Assembly (NCBI GenBank): GCA_017617235.1
Contig: JAFZWQ010000040.1
Coordinates: 1-64,000, forward strand
Source of the DNA: Bacteroidaceae bacterium
GTDB lineage: Bacteria; Bacteroidota; Bacteroidia; Bacteroidales; Bacteroidaceae
Direction: 5' to 3'
Length of the DNA: 64,000 bases
How positions within the stretch are numbered: position 1 is the stretch's first letter; the number at the start of each line of letters is the position of its first letter. This document shows positions 42,366 through 50,388 of the stretch, in pieces. Position numbers and translations under genes: made by a program. The notes under the pieces were generated by a model. The model saw nothing but the letters and a program-made list of their open reading frames with translations. It was not told the origin of the DNA and did not search any database.

Positions 42366-43199
42366 ATGAAACAATCCATCATTCTGCTTTTGGCTATATT
42401 TGCTTTGGTAACCTTTGGTGTCACCAGTTGTAAGCAAGAAAAGGAACAGCCTGTCACAAGCACCACCGTTGTTCCCGACGGAGGCGGACAGGAAAACACC
42501 CGCACCGTTGTCATTCGCGATGGAAGCAAAGAGGACAGTACCCTGGTCAGCATCGAGTTTCCCACCTATCCCAATGCGTCGCTGAATGTGTCTATCACGG
42601 AACAACTCAACGAGCAACTGGGTGGATTGTACGAGGGCGACTATGCTGACTGCGACTCTTTTGCCCGTTTCTATTCCGCATACTTTATGAAAGAAATGAA
42701 GAAAATGCGCGATGAATTCGAGGATTTTGAGCCCGAAATGCCCTTCTGCCGCGAACTGACAATTACCAAGGGTTACGAAACAGATGCTTGGGTAACCTTC
42801 GACCTCCAGACCTACGAATTCAGTGGTGGTGCACACGGCGGTGGGGTTGCCTATGGCATTACCTTCCGCAAAAGCGATGGCCGGCATGTGGGCCGGGATA
42901 TGCTTGCTCCGGAACGCGACCCGATGGAATGGAACAATCTCCTGAAACAGGGATTGATGAAATATTTCGAAGCAAAAGACGAAACGGAACTCGAAAATTG
43001 CCTTATCGACGTCAGTCTTTACGACATTCCTATGCCTGCCTATGGCGTAAGTTTCGTTCCCGACGGTCTTTCCTTCGTCTATCAGCAATACGAGATTGCT
43101 CCCTATGCTGCCGGACGTCCCAACTTTACAATCCCTTACGATAAATTACGCCCATTTCTGAACATCACAGGTCGTCGTCTGCTCAATTTATGTAAATAA
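42366..43199 (+). CDS. DUF3298-type lipoprotein
   Basis: A 277-residue lipoprotein. The signal ends in FGVTSC (lipidated Cys at residue 22). After a Thr/Pro/Gly-rich spacer the protein shows the paired domains of the RsiV/DUF4163-DUF3298 type: VSIEFPTYPNASLNVSITEQ and VTFDLQTYEFSGGAHGGGVA, with the C-terminal FVPDGLSFVYQQYEIAPYAA motif. RsiV relatives bind lysozyme in Firmicutes; in Bacteroidota the role is unknown. Own promoter; not obviously linked to neighbours. Confidence 0.88.
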   Translation: MKQSIILLLAIFALVTFGVTSCKQEKEQPVTSTTVVPDGGGQENTRTVVIRDGSKEDSTLVSIEFPTYPNASLNVSITEQLNEQLGGLYEGDYADCDSFARFYSAYFMKEMKKMRDEFEDFEPEMPFCRELTITKGYETDAWVTFDLQTYEFSGGAHGGGVAYGITFRKSDGRHVGRDMLAPERDPMEWNNLLKQGLMKYFEAKDETELENCLIDVSLYDIPMPAYGVSFVPDGLSFVYQQYEIAPYAAGRPNFTIPYDKLRPFLNITGRRLLNLCK

Positions 43200-43224
43200 A
43201 TTTGGGTAAACGACGGCTATTTTG

Positions 43225-43232
43225 TATCTTTA
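43225..43232 (+). promoter_or_regulatory. -7 box TATCTTTA for the GH2 gene
   Basis: TTTG at 43201-43204 is 20 nt upstream as a -33 element. The leader to ATG 43260 is about 25 nt. Confidence 0.5.
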
Positions 43233-43259
43233 CGCCGTAAACCTTAACAAAATACGATA

Positions 43260-46200
43260 ATGAAGAAGACTCTGTTACCGCTTTTTTTGTTTATCGCACT
43301 ATCGTCTGCAGCCCAGGAACAGAAGCTTGCGGGCTTCGAGTATGCCAATGCACCTGCCGAACCCGACGGCACAGAGTGGCAATCGCCAGAACGCCTTTCC
43401 CTGAACAAGGAACAGCCCAGGGCGTGGATGTTCTCGTTTGCCAACCTGAACGAGGCACTGAAAGTGTTACCCGAGGGCAGTACCTATTACCAATGCCTGG
43501 ACGGCACATGGAAGTTCCGCTGGGTTCCAGAACCATCCCAGCGCGATACCCGTTTCCAGCGGACCGATTTCGATGATTCCGCCTGGGACAACATCGAGGT
43601 GCCCGGGAACTGGAATGTACAGGGACTGCAGAAGGATGGCACCATGAAATATGGTGTACCCATATACACAAACCAAAAGGTAATCTTCCAGCACCAGGTG
43701 GCCGTGGGCGACTGGAAAGGTGGTGTCATGCGCACACCGCCTACCGACTGGACCACCTATAATTTCCGCAACGAAGTAGGTTCGTATCGCCGTACCTTTA
43801 GCATTCCCGCCCAATGGGAGGGTCGCGATGTGTATATCAACTTCGACGGCGTGGATTCGTTCTTCTACCTGTGGATTAACGGACACTATGTGGGCTTCTC
43901 CAAGAACAGCCGCAATACAGCCCGTTTCAATATTACACCCTACCTGAATCCTTATGCAGAGAACATCGTAGCGGTGGAGGTTTACCGCAACAGCGACGGC
44001 TCTTTCCTGGAGGCTCAGGATATGTTTCGTCTGCCAGGCATCTTCCGCTCGGTATATCTGACCGCCAACCCCCAGTTCGAGATTCGAGACCTGGCTGTTC
44101 GCACGGCGTTCATCAACAACGGAACGGCCATTGTTAACGTCGAGGCCAAATTGCGCGGTTCCATCAAGGAAACGGCTGCACAGCAATTCAACAATCTCCT
44201 GAAGAAAGCTCCCAAATACACCATCAATTATCAGATTTACCCAGTAAAGCTTTATACCGATGAAACCGAAGGTTTAGTGGCTTCGCTGCAAAATGCCAAT
44301 GCCTATTCACAAATCTATATTCCCAGAGCACGTCCCTGGTGTGCAGAAGAACCCAACCGCTATGTGTTGGTGGCTTCGCTGTTGAACCGCAAGGGCGAGG
44401 TGATAGAGATGGTTAGTACCTATTTCGGTATTCGTAAGGTGGAAATCCGCGAAACGCAGGCCGATGAAGATGAATTCGGACTGGCAGGGCGCTATTTCTA
44501 TGTGAATGACAAACCTGTAAAGCTGAAGGGCGTAAACCGTCACGAGAACAATCCATCGACGGGTCATGCCATTACCCGCGAACAGATGGAAAACGAAGTG
44601 ATGCTGATGAAGCAGGGCAACATCAACCATGTTCGTAATTCGCATTATTCGAACGACCCCTATTGGTACTATCTGTGCGACAAATACGGCATTTACTTGG
44701 AGGACGAGGCCAACGTAGAAAGCCACGAATATTATTATGGCGAGGCTAGTTTGTCTCATCCGCAGGAATGGCGTGCAGCCCATATTGCCCGCGATATGGA
44801 ACTGGTGCACAGCCACATCAATCACCCCAGCGTCGTTATCTGGAGTCTGGGTAACGAGGCAGGCCCGGGTGACAACTTCAAGGCTGCCTATCAGGCCATT
44901 CGCGAATTCGACAAGAGTCGTCCCGTCCAGTACGAACGTAACAACAATATCGTTGACATGGGTTCGAACCAGTATCCGTCCGTCGAATGGGTTCGATATG
45001 CCGTTACAGGCAAGGCCAACGTTAAATATCCCTACCACATCTCGGAATACGCCCATTCGATGGGAAATTCCATGGGAAACCTGGTAGATTACTGGAAGGC
45101 CATCGAAAGCACGAACTTCTTCTGCGGCGGTGCCATCTGGGACTGGGTGGACCAGGCCATCGATACCTATAAACCCGATGGAACCAAGTATTTTGGCTAT
45201 GGTGGCGACCACGGCGACAAACCTAACGACGGAATGTTCTGTATGAACGGCACCATGCTGCCCGACCTGCAGCCCAAACCACAATACTTCGAGGTAAAGA
45301 AAGTTTATCAGAATGTTGGGGTGACAGCCAAGGACATGGCGAAAGGGGAAATCGAGATTTTCAATAAGAACTATTTCACCGATTTGTCGGACTACACGAT
45401 TCAATGGACGCTGGTTCAGGATGGAAAACCCACCACACAGGGTAAACTTACCGATGCGAATGTTGGTCCGCGCGAACGGAAGACATTCACCCTGCCGATA
45501 GACCTGTCTGCGTTAAGAGCCGAAAGCGAATACTTCGTACGTGTCGAGTTCTTGTTAAAGGAGGACAAGCCATGGGCCAAACGCGGCTATGCACAAATGA
45601 ACGAGCAACTGCCCGTCAAGGCAGCCACGGGTTGGAAGGACGTTGCGTCTTTACAAATTAAAAGTGAAAAATTAAAAATGAAAAACGATGGTGGGCTGCG
45701 TACCATCACCGGTAAGGACTTCGAGGTGGCCTTCGATGACAGTACAGGCGTCATCCAAAGCCTGAGCTACGAGGGCACTGAAATATTCCAGCCTGGAAAG
45801 GGCCCGCAAATCGATGCCCTGCGCGCTCCTGTCGACAACGACAATTGGTTCTATACACAATGGTACCCGAACGGTCTGCACAACCTTTGTCATAAGACAA
45901 GCGTCGCAGCCCAGAAATACAATCGCGATGGTTCCGTCACTATCAGTTATACCATTACGAGCCAGGGTCGGCGGAAGGGACAAATCCGTGGTGGCAGCAG
46001 TGGCCGATACACTATCGTCGACGGTGAAGAGATGCAGGCCGACGATTTCCACTTCACCACAAATATTGCCTACACGGTATATCCCAACGGACAAATCGAG
46101 CTGGAAAGCAGTATCGTCAGCAGCAATCCCAGCCTCGTACTGCCGCGCCTGGGCTACTATATGCAACTGCCAAAATCGTTCGACCAATTTATTTATTACG

Positions 46201-47270
46201 GGCGTGGACCGCTCAACAACTATGCCGACCGCAAGACGGGTTCCTTCGAAGGGTTGTACAAGAGTTCTGTCGAGGAGCAGTTCGTAGCCTTCCCCAAACC
46301 GCAGAGCATGGGTAACCGCGAAGATGTGCGTTGGTGTGCGCTGATGGATAAATCGGGACACGGTGTACAATTTGTCAGCACCGGTCTGATGGCTACATCG
46401 GCCCTTCCCTGGAGTGCATTGGAAATGACCTCTGCCCCCCATCCCTGTGATTTGCCGGAAAGCACCGCCACCCATCTGCACCTCGACTGCCAGGTAACTG
46501 GTCTTGGTGGCAACAGCTGCGGGCAGGGTGGTCCCCTGGAGCCCGACCGTGTAAAGGGTGCCGTCCACCAGATGGGCTTCATCATCATCCCCGTGACGGC
46601 CAAGGACAACCTTTCGCAGACCGCACAAATCAAGGGTAGTACCCCGCTGCCGATGGTTATTACACGCGACAAAGTGGGTCGTGTGAGCATTGTCAGTCAG
46701 GAAGGCGAGACCGTGATGGTGCAGGTGGATAAGCAAAAGCCTCAAATCTACAGCGAACCCATCAATCTGCGCGAGGGTGGCACTGTAACTGCCTGGTACA
46801 AATCGCAGGCCGACCAGAAGACAACCAGTACGTTCGGTCGCATCGAGAGTGTTCCCGTCGAGGTTATCTATACCAGTAGCGAGGAAATCAGCGACGGCTC
46901 GGCTGCCAAGAATCTGGTCGATGGAAATATCAATACCATCTGGCACACGATGTACAGTGTTACGCAGGCCAAATATCCCCATTGGGTGGACTTCGACTGT
47001 GCCGAGGAACGACTCATCAAGGGCTTCACCTATCTGCCGCGTCAGGACGGTCCCAATGGCGATGTCAAGGCCTATCGCATCACGCTCTCTACCGATGGCA
47101 AGACGTGGAGCGAACCTGTCTGTGAGGGCGAGTTCGCACGTTCCAAACAAGAACAGAAGGTAATGTTCAGTCAGCCCCAGCGTGCCCGCTACCTGCGCTT
47201 TACGGCCCTTTCGGCCCAGAATGGTGGCGACTATGCCAGTGGTGCTGAGTTCACTGTGTTGGCGGAGTAA
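43260..47270 (+). CDS. Secreted GH2 beta-galactosidase with C-terminal F5/8-type carbohydrate-binding module
   Basis: A 1336-residue exported enzyme (signal ending SSAAQ) hydrolysing beta-galactosides. Order: sugar-binding domain (FRWVPEPSQRDTRFQ), Ig-like domains, TIM barrel with acid/base Glu in WSLGNEAGPGDN (about 532) and nucleophile Glu in YHISEYAHSMGNS (about 597), then the Bgal small-chain domain (QIDALRAPVDNDNWFY, LPRLGYYMQLP). The last about 140 residues (SDGSAAKNLVDGNINTIWHT ... YLRFTALSAQNGGD) are an F5/8 type C/CBM32 module. At about residues 799-809 QIKSEKLKMKN is encoded by an A/T repeat in frame, in a linker between domains. It overlaps the convergent ribF by 20 nt. Confidence 0.95.
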   Translation: MKKTLLPLFLFIALSSAAQEQKLAGFEYANAPAEPDGTEWQSPERLSLNKEQPRAWMFSFANLNEALKVLPEGSTYYQCLDGTWKFRWVPEPSQRDTRFQRTDFDDSAWDNIEVPGNWNVQGLQKDGTMKYGVPIYTNQKVIFQHQVAVGDWKGGVMRTPPTDWTTYNFRNEVGSYRRTFSIPAQWEGRDVYINFDGVDSFFYLWINGHYVGFSKNSRNTARFNITPYLNPYAENIVAVEVYRNSDGSFLEAQDMFRLPGIFRSVYLTANPQFEIRDLAVRTAFINNGTAIVNVEAKLRGSIKETAAQQFNNLLKKAPKYTINYQIYPVKLYTDETEGLVASLQNANAYSQIYIPRARPWCAEEPNRYVLVASLLNRKGEVIEMVSTYFGIRKVEIRETQADEDEFGLAGRYFYVNDKPVKLKGVNRHENNPSTGHAITREQMENEVMLMKQGNINHVRNSHYSNDPYWYYLCDKYGIYLEDEANVESHEYYYGEASLSHPQEWRAAHIARDMELVHSHINHPSVVIWSLGNEAGPGDNFKAAYQAIREFDKSRPVQYERNNNIVDMGSNQYPSVEWVRYAVTGKANVKYPYHISEYAHSMGNSMGNLVDYWKAIESTNFFCGGAIWDWVDQAIDTYKPDGTKYFGYGGDHGDKPNDGMFCMNGTMLPDLQPKPQYFEVKKVYQNVGVTAKDMAKGEIEIFNKNYFTDLSDYTIQWTLVQDGKPTTQGKLTDANVGPRERKTFTLPIDLSALRAESEYFVRVEFLLKEDKPWAKRGYAQMNEQLPVKAATGWKDVASLQIKSEKLKMKNDGGLRTITGKDFEVAFDDSTGVIQSLSYEGTEIFQPGKGPQIDALRAPVDNDNWFYTQWYPNGLHNLCHKTSVAAQKYNRDGSVTISYTITSQGRRKGQIRGGSSGRYTIVDGEEMQADDFHFTTNIAYTVYPNGQIELESSIVSSNPSLVLPRLGYYMQLPKSFDQFIYYGRGPLNNYADRKTGSFEGLYKSSVEEQFVAFPKPQSMGNREDVRWCALMDKSGHGVQFVSTGLMATSALPWSALEMTSAPHPCDLPESTATHLHLDCQVTGLGGNSCGQGGPLEPDRVKGAVHQMGFIIIPVTAKDNLSQTAQIKGSTPLPMVITRDKVGRVSIVSQEGETVMVQVDKQKPQIYSEPINLREGGTVTAWYKSQADQKTTSTFGRIESVPVEVIYTSSEEISDGSAAKNLVDGNINTIWHTMYSVTQAKYPHWVDFDCAEERLIKGFTYLPRQDGPNGDVKAYRITLSTDGKTWSEPVCEGEFARSKQEQKVMFSQPQRARYLRFTALSAQNGGDYASGAEFTVLAE
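45655..45686. repeat. A/T-rich repeat inside the GH2 gene
   Basis: AATTAAAAGTGAAAAATTAA followed by AAATGAAAAA, read in frame as QIKSEKLKMKN in an interdomain linker. Confidence 0.8.
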
Positions 47271-48165
47271 GTATGGCGCGGGCAGCCGCCTCGTCGCGTG
47301 CCAACTGGTTCATCAGTTCCTCGCGCGAGGCAAATAGTCGCTCTTCGCGCAACCGACTTACCAGTTCAACCGCCAGCCGCTGACCATACAGGTCGTTCTC
47401 GTAGTCAAAGATATTCACTTCGATAGATACCGCCTCGCCGTTTCCTATGGTGGGGCGGTTTCCTATATTGAGCATGGCTGGCCGTCGTGTGCCGTCGGCC
47501 AACAGCGCCCACACCGCGTAAGCCCCATGTGCGGGGATGAGTTTCATGGCATCGGGTTGCAGATTGGCTGTGGGAAATCCCAATTCGTGACCGACGTGGA
47601 ACCCACGTATCACCTGTCCACCCAACTGGTAGGGATGCCCCAGCATTTCGGCTGCGCTCTCCACATCGCCCTGTTCCAACAGCCGTCGACATTTGCTGCT
47701 GCTGGCCATCAGACTCTCCAATTCGTGGGCACGCACTACTTCTATACCCGTTTCCTGGCCCCAGCGCACGTAGTCCTGAAAAGCACCGCCGCCGTGTCCA
47801 AAGGCATGGTCATAGCCCAACATCAGAACCCCGACGTGTAATTCGCGGTGCAGCACCTGTTCCATGAATTCACGTGCCGTAAGCATACTCAGTTCACGGG
47901 TAAAGGGCAGGGTGACAATCTCGTCAACCCCCGTTTGTTGCAACAGCTGTTGCTTTTCGTCCAGGGTAGTCAGCAGGGAGGGCACATGGCCGGGACTGAC
48001 CACCATGCGAGGATGGCAATCAAAGGTCACCAGCATGGATTTCAGCCCCCTGCTGCTGGCCTCGCTTCGCAATTGCTCTATCAGGCACACATGTCCCCTG
48101 TGCACCCCATCGAAAAACCCGATGGTTGCCACACATGGAGCTGTTGAATATGCCTTATTTCCCAT
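47251..48165 (-). CDS. ribF: Bifunctional riboflavin kinase / FMN adenylyltransferase
   Basis: Makes FMN and FAD from riboflavin. 304 residues. The N-terminal adenylyltransferase has TIGFFDGVHRGH and the SSSKCRRLLEQGDVE segment (canonical S-S-T-x-I-R; here Cys replaces the usual Ile/Val). The C-terminal kinase has HELGFPTANLQ and NIGNRPTIG. The -7 box at 48174-48181 is 8 nt before the ATG, so the mRNA is nearly leaderless. The 3' end overlaps the convergent GH2 gene by 20 nt with no terminator between. Confidence 0.96.
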   Translation of the reverse strand: MGNKAYSTAPCVATIGFFDGVHRGHVCLIEQLRSEASSRGLKSMLVTFDCHPRMVVSPGHVPSLLTTLDEKQQLLQQTGVDEIVTLPFTRELSMLTAREFMEQVLHRELHVGVLMLGYDHAFGHGGGAFQDYVRWGQETGIEVVRAHELESLMASSSKCRRLLEQGDVESAAEMLGHPYQLGGQVIRGFHVGHELGFPTANLQPDAMKLIPAHGAYAVWALLADGTRRPAMLNIGNRPTIGNGEAVSIEVNIFDYENDLYGQRLAVELVSRLREERLFASREELMNQLARDEAAARAILTPPTQ

Positions 48166-48173
48166 TTCTTTTG

Positions 48174-48222
48174 CAAAGATACGACTATTTTTTCACTTTT
48201 CACTTTTCACTTTTAATTTTAT
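48174..48222 (-). promoter_or_regulatory. -7 box TATCTTTG of ribF with adjoining A/T repeat
   Basis: Box at 48174-48181; the TTTTCACTTTTCAC / TTTTAATTTT repeat (48187-48222) occupies the spacer and -33 region. Confidence 0.6.
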
Positions 48223-48309
48223 TTTGTACCTTTGAGTCTCTTCGAGCCTCGAAGATAGGCTGCATCTCGGAAAAACTCAAAAATATTTGGTTTTTCTCTC
48301 GATTTTCAC

Positions 48310-48317
48310 TACCTTTG
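48310..48317 (+). promoter_or_regulatory. -7 box TACCTTTG of the CAU tRNA gene
   Basis: Followed by CACCCGCAAA, the same start-site sequence as tRNA-Lys. Confidence 0.7.
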
Positions 48318-48346
48318 CACCCGCAAAGCCATTCAGGCCCCGCATT

Positions 48347-48420
48347 GGACTTGTAGCTCAGTTGGTTAGAGCAACAGACTCATAATCTGGAGGTCCTAGG
48401 TTCAAGCCCTAGCTGGTCCA
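48347..48420 (+). tRNA. tRNA with CAU anticodon (elongator Met or Ile2)
   Basis: Acceptor GGACTTG/CTGGTCC (one T-T mismatch), D arm GCTCAGTTGGTTAGAGC, anticodon loop CTCATAA in an ACAGA/TCTGG stem, T arm CTAGGTTCAAGCCCTAG, discriminator A. CCA is not encoded. CAU is read as Met unless C34 becomes lysidine (Ile2); the sequence alone does not settle which. Confidence 0.93.
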
Positions 48421-48428
48421 CAAAAAAA

Positions 48429-48463
48429 CAAGGAGCTGCAAAATCGTAGCTCCTTGATTTTTT
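48429..48463 (+). terminator. Terminator of the CAU tRNA
   Basis: CAAGGAGCT paired with AGCTCCTTG, then ATTTTTT. Confidence 0.9.
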
Positions 48464-48521
48464 CCATATTATTTTCTGAAAAAAATGTGCGTTATAGAAT
48501 TATTCGTATCTTCAAACTACA

Positions 48522-48589
48522 TTTTAAGATACTCACGCTCGGTTTTCTGCAAATAAATTTGCGAAATCCCTCACTTTATCGTATCTTTG
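48522..48589 (+). promoter_or_regulatory. Dispersed palindromic promoter repeat, copy 2
   Basis: A 68-nt match to the element at 20015-20081, ending in TATCTTTG (48582-48589). The AGAAAAC segment of copies 1 and 3 is inverted here (GTTTTCT). It drives the lipoprotein gene. Confidence 0.7.
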
Positions 48590-48633
48590 TGAGCATCTAA
48601 AGTACTATGTTACACCCTAATACTATGGAAGTT

Positions 48634-49137
48634 ATGAAGAAAAAGTTATGGAGTTTGTTGGTCATCATGATGGCGGCAATGGTTAGTTTCAGCCTTTCCT
48701 CGTGCGGCGACGACGAGGCCGATGGCAATGATTTCGGAAATGATACGCCCGTCGACAATTCTGCCGTAGTGGGCAACTGGTACTTCACGAATACCGTGAA
48801 CGGCACCTATGGTACTTTCGATAACATCATGGAATTGCAACTGAGGTCCGATAATACGGGAAAATACACGTGGGCGCAATACGAATACGATGAAAACCAA
48901 CTGGGTTATGTCGAAAGGCACGAAGGAAAGTACACCTACGACAAAGCAGCAGCCACACTGACTTTCGAAGGTCACTGGATGGGAGCATTCACATCTGTTG
49001 AAGTCACAGAAAACACGCTTACCTGCACCATCGTAAATAAATCGTACACCTTCAAACGCGGCTCATACAATTGGGGCCCAGTATCCGGTGGCACCATTCT
49101 CGACGAGCACGGTAACGTCATCCAGCAAGGCAGATAA
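48634..49137 (+). CDS. Small lipocalin-like lipoprotein
   Basis: A 167-residue lipoprotein from ATG 48634 (MKKKLWSLLVIMM); in-frame ATGs at 48607 and 48625 are possible. Lipobox FSLSSC. The mature part (VVGNWYFTNTVNGTYGTFDN ... LQLRSDNTGKYTWAQYEY ... LTFEGHWMGAF) has the strand pattern of Bacteroidota lipocalin-like domains, which bind small hydrophobic molecules or act structurally. Function unknown. It is driven by promoter repeat copy 2. Confidence 0.82.
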   Translation: MKKKLWSLLVIMMAAMVSFSLSSCGDDEADGNDFGNDTPVDNSAVVGNWYFTNTVNGTYGTFDNIMELQLRSDNTGKYTWAQYEYDENQLGYVERHEGKYTYDKAAATLTFEGHWMGAFTSVEVTENTLTCTIVNKSYTFKRGSYNWGPVSGGTILDEHGNVIQQGR

Positions 49138-49227
49138 AATCGAATCAGAGGCTGTACAGACCGCTCTCTTTGATGAAAATCGCTTCTCTCCTCTGACCTG
49201 ACGTCGCCCCCCTAAGATACAAAAAAA

Positions 49228-49258
49228 GCGCTACTCCCCACGGAATAGCGCCTTTTCT
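49228..49258 (+). terminator. Terminator of the lipoprotein gene
   Basis: GCGCTACTCC paired with GGAATAGCGC (one mismatch) over CCAC, followed by CTTTTCTTTTT. Confidence 0.8.
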
Positions 49259-49263
49259 TTTTA

Positions 49264-49413
49264 GTGTTTTAGTGATTTAGAAGTTTAGAAGTTTAGTGAT
49301 TTAATTTTTCTCTTTTACTTCACTTTTCATTTTTAATTTTTCATTTCGCCCTTAGACTTTAGCCTTTAACCATTTGCCATTAGCCCTTAGCCCTTCGCCG
49401 TTAGCCGTTTACG
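49264..49413. repeat. Composite short-repeat array
   Basis: TTTAGAAG/TTTAGTGA units (49264-49303), TTTTCATTTTTAATT units (49306-49345), then CCCTTAGCCATTAGCC units (49350-49413). It is the same trio as at 19390-19463. It runs into the gene fragment that follows. Confidence 0.8.
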
Positions 49414-49625
49414 CGAGCGGTGCCGATTCGCGACTGGGACGCCGCGGACCGCGTAACCTGCTGGAACTGCTGGGGGACACCTTCACCCTGGACGATGCCC
49501 GACGTGTGCGTCGGCAACAGGGACTGGACACTGACATCGTCAAGACGGCCAAGATGATAAACAACTGGAAAAGTCGCGGCTATGTGACTCAGATATCAGA
49601 TATCAGTTTCCAGAAAAGGCAATAA
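49374..49625 (+). pseudogene. C-terminal fragment of a mobile-element-type protein (VirE/DUF3874-like)
   Basis: Only the part from about 49419 looks like protein: RRGPRNLLELLGDTFTLDDA, RRVRRQQGLD and MINNWKSRGYVTQISD. This resembles the C-terminal helix-turn-helix end of VirE-domain/DUF3874 proteins of Bacteroidales elements. Everything upstream is short repeat, so the gene lost its 5' part. It is probably not expressed. With the following P5-like gene it forms a small decayed mobile patch. Assignment is by resemblance only. Confidence 0.4.
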
Positions 49626-49656
49626 TTCACAATTAAGACAAAAACCAACAAAACCC

Positions 49657-49777
49657 TTTTGTACAGGTCGAGACTTCGTCTCTGATGTTGCGACTGCATA
49701 CTTTCCCTTGTAAACAAGTTTCCAGGTAAAGTCTACATACACGACATCATCCCTACGGGATTTCGACCTGTCCAAAA
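49657..49777. repeat. 15-bp inverted repeat bracketing 91 nt, possible structured RNA
   Basis: TTTTGTACAGGTCGA (49657-49671) and TCGACCTGTCCAAAA (49763-49777) pair with one mismatch. Inside, GAGAC-TTC-GTCTC forms a small hairpin directly next to the left arm. No coding potential is evident. Confidence 0.65.
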
Positions 49778-49841
49778 GCAAAAACCCCGGCTCTACGAGC
49801 CTGAAAATCAAACCTCTAAACTTCTAAACTTCTAAGCAATA

Positions 49842-50324
49842 ATGAAACACTATCAAGCAAGCCGCGGGTGGCGCAACAATAACCCGCTGAACATACGCAG
49901 GGGCGAGGACTGGACAGGCCTCTGCAGCAAGCAGACCGACTCGGAGTTCTGCCAGTTTATGACCATGTCGATGGGCTACCGTGCCGCAGTGAAGATACTG
50001 AAGAGCTATGCCCGCATCTTTGCCCAACGGGGACAGACGTGGAGCATCGACAACGTAATCCGTCGCTGGGCACCGCCCTCGGAGAACCAGACCGACGCCT
50101 ACCTGAGCCGTGTGCTGCAACTGATGGGTCGCGAAGGCGAAACCGACCACCGCATGGCACCCCTATGGACCAAGCCCGGGGTGCAGCAGGCCGCCCTGAT
50201 GCTGTGCGCCATGACGTGTGTGGAAACCGGTTGTCCGCCATCGGCCGTGCCCGTGGGCAGCGTGAACACCGGCTTCGTCCTGGCCGGTCTCTCCGACCCC
50301 CACCTCCCCACAAATTGGTGGTAA
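49842..50324 (+). CDS. Structural protein P5-like/lysozyme-like domain protein of mobile-element origin
   Basis: A 160-residue protein. SRGWRNNNPLNIRRGEDWTG, FCQFMTMSMGYRAAVKILKS, YARIFAQRGQTWSIDNVIRR and APPSENQTDAYLSRVLQLM are hallmarks of the 'structural protein P5' group, a muramidase-like fold known from phages and common in Bacteroidales next to VirE/HU-like genes. It probably acts on peptidoglycan; catalysis is not proven. No signal peptide. It is GC-rich relative to the flanking repeats. An inverted-repeat element and TCTAAACTT repeats precede it; a terminator follows. Confidence 0.75.
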   Translation: MKHYQASRGWRNNNPLNIRRGEDWTGLCSKQTDSEFCQFMTMSMGYRAAVKILKSYARIFAQRGQTWSIDNVIRRWAPPSENQTDAYLSRVLQLMGREGETDHRMAPLWTKPGVQQAALMLCAMTCVETGCPPSAVPVGSVNTGFVLAGLSDPHLPTNWW

Positions 50325-50358
50325 CAATTAAATTTGAAAAATGGAAATGTATAAACAA

Positions 50359-50384
50359 GAAAGCGACCTGTGGGGGCCGCTTTC
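50359..50384. terminator. Terminator between the P5-like gene and flotillin
   Basis: GAAAGCG paired with CGCTTTC over a 12-nt G-rich loop, flanked by A- and T-rich sequence; usable by both convergent genes. Confidence 0.7.
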
Positions 50385-50388
50385 TTTG

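Noticed and set aside
43260-48165. Polysaccharide utilisation locus around the GH2 gene
   Set aside because: No SusC/SusD pair or hybrid two-component sensor is present; neighbours are ribF and a DUF3298 lipoprotein.
48126-48356. Open frame between ribF and the CAU tRNA
   Set aside because: It overlaps the ribF promoter, an A/T repeat and the start of the tRNA.
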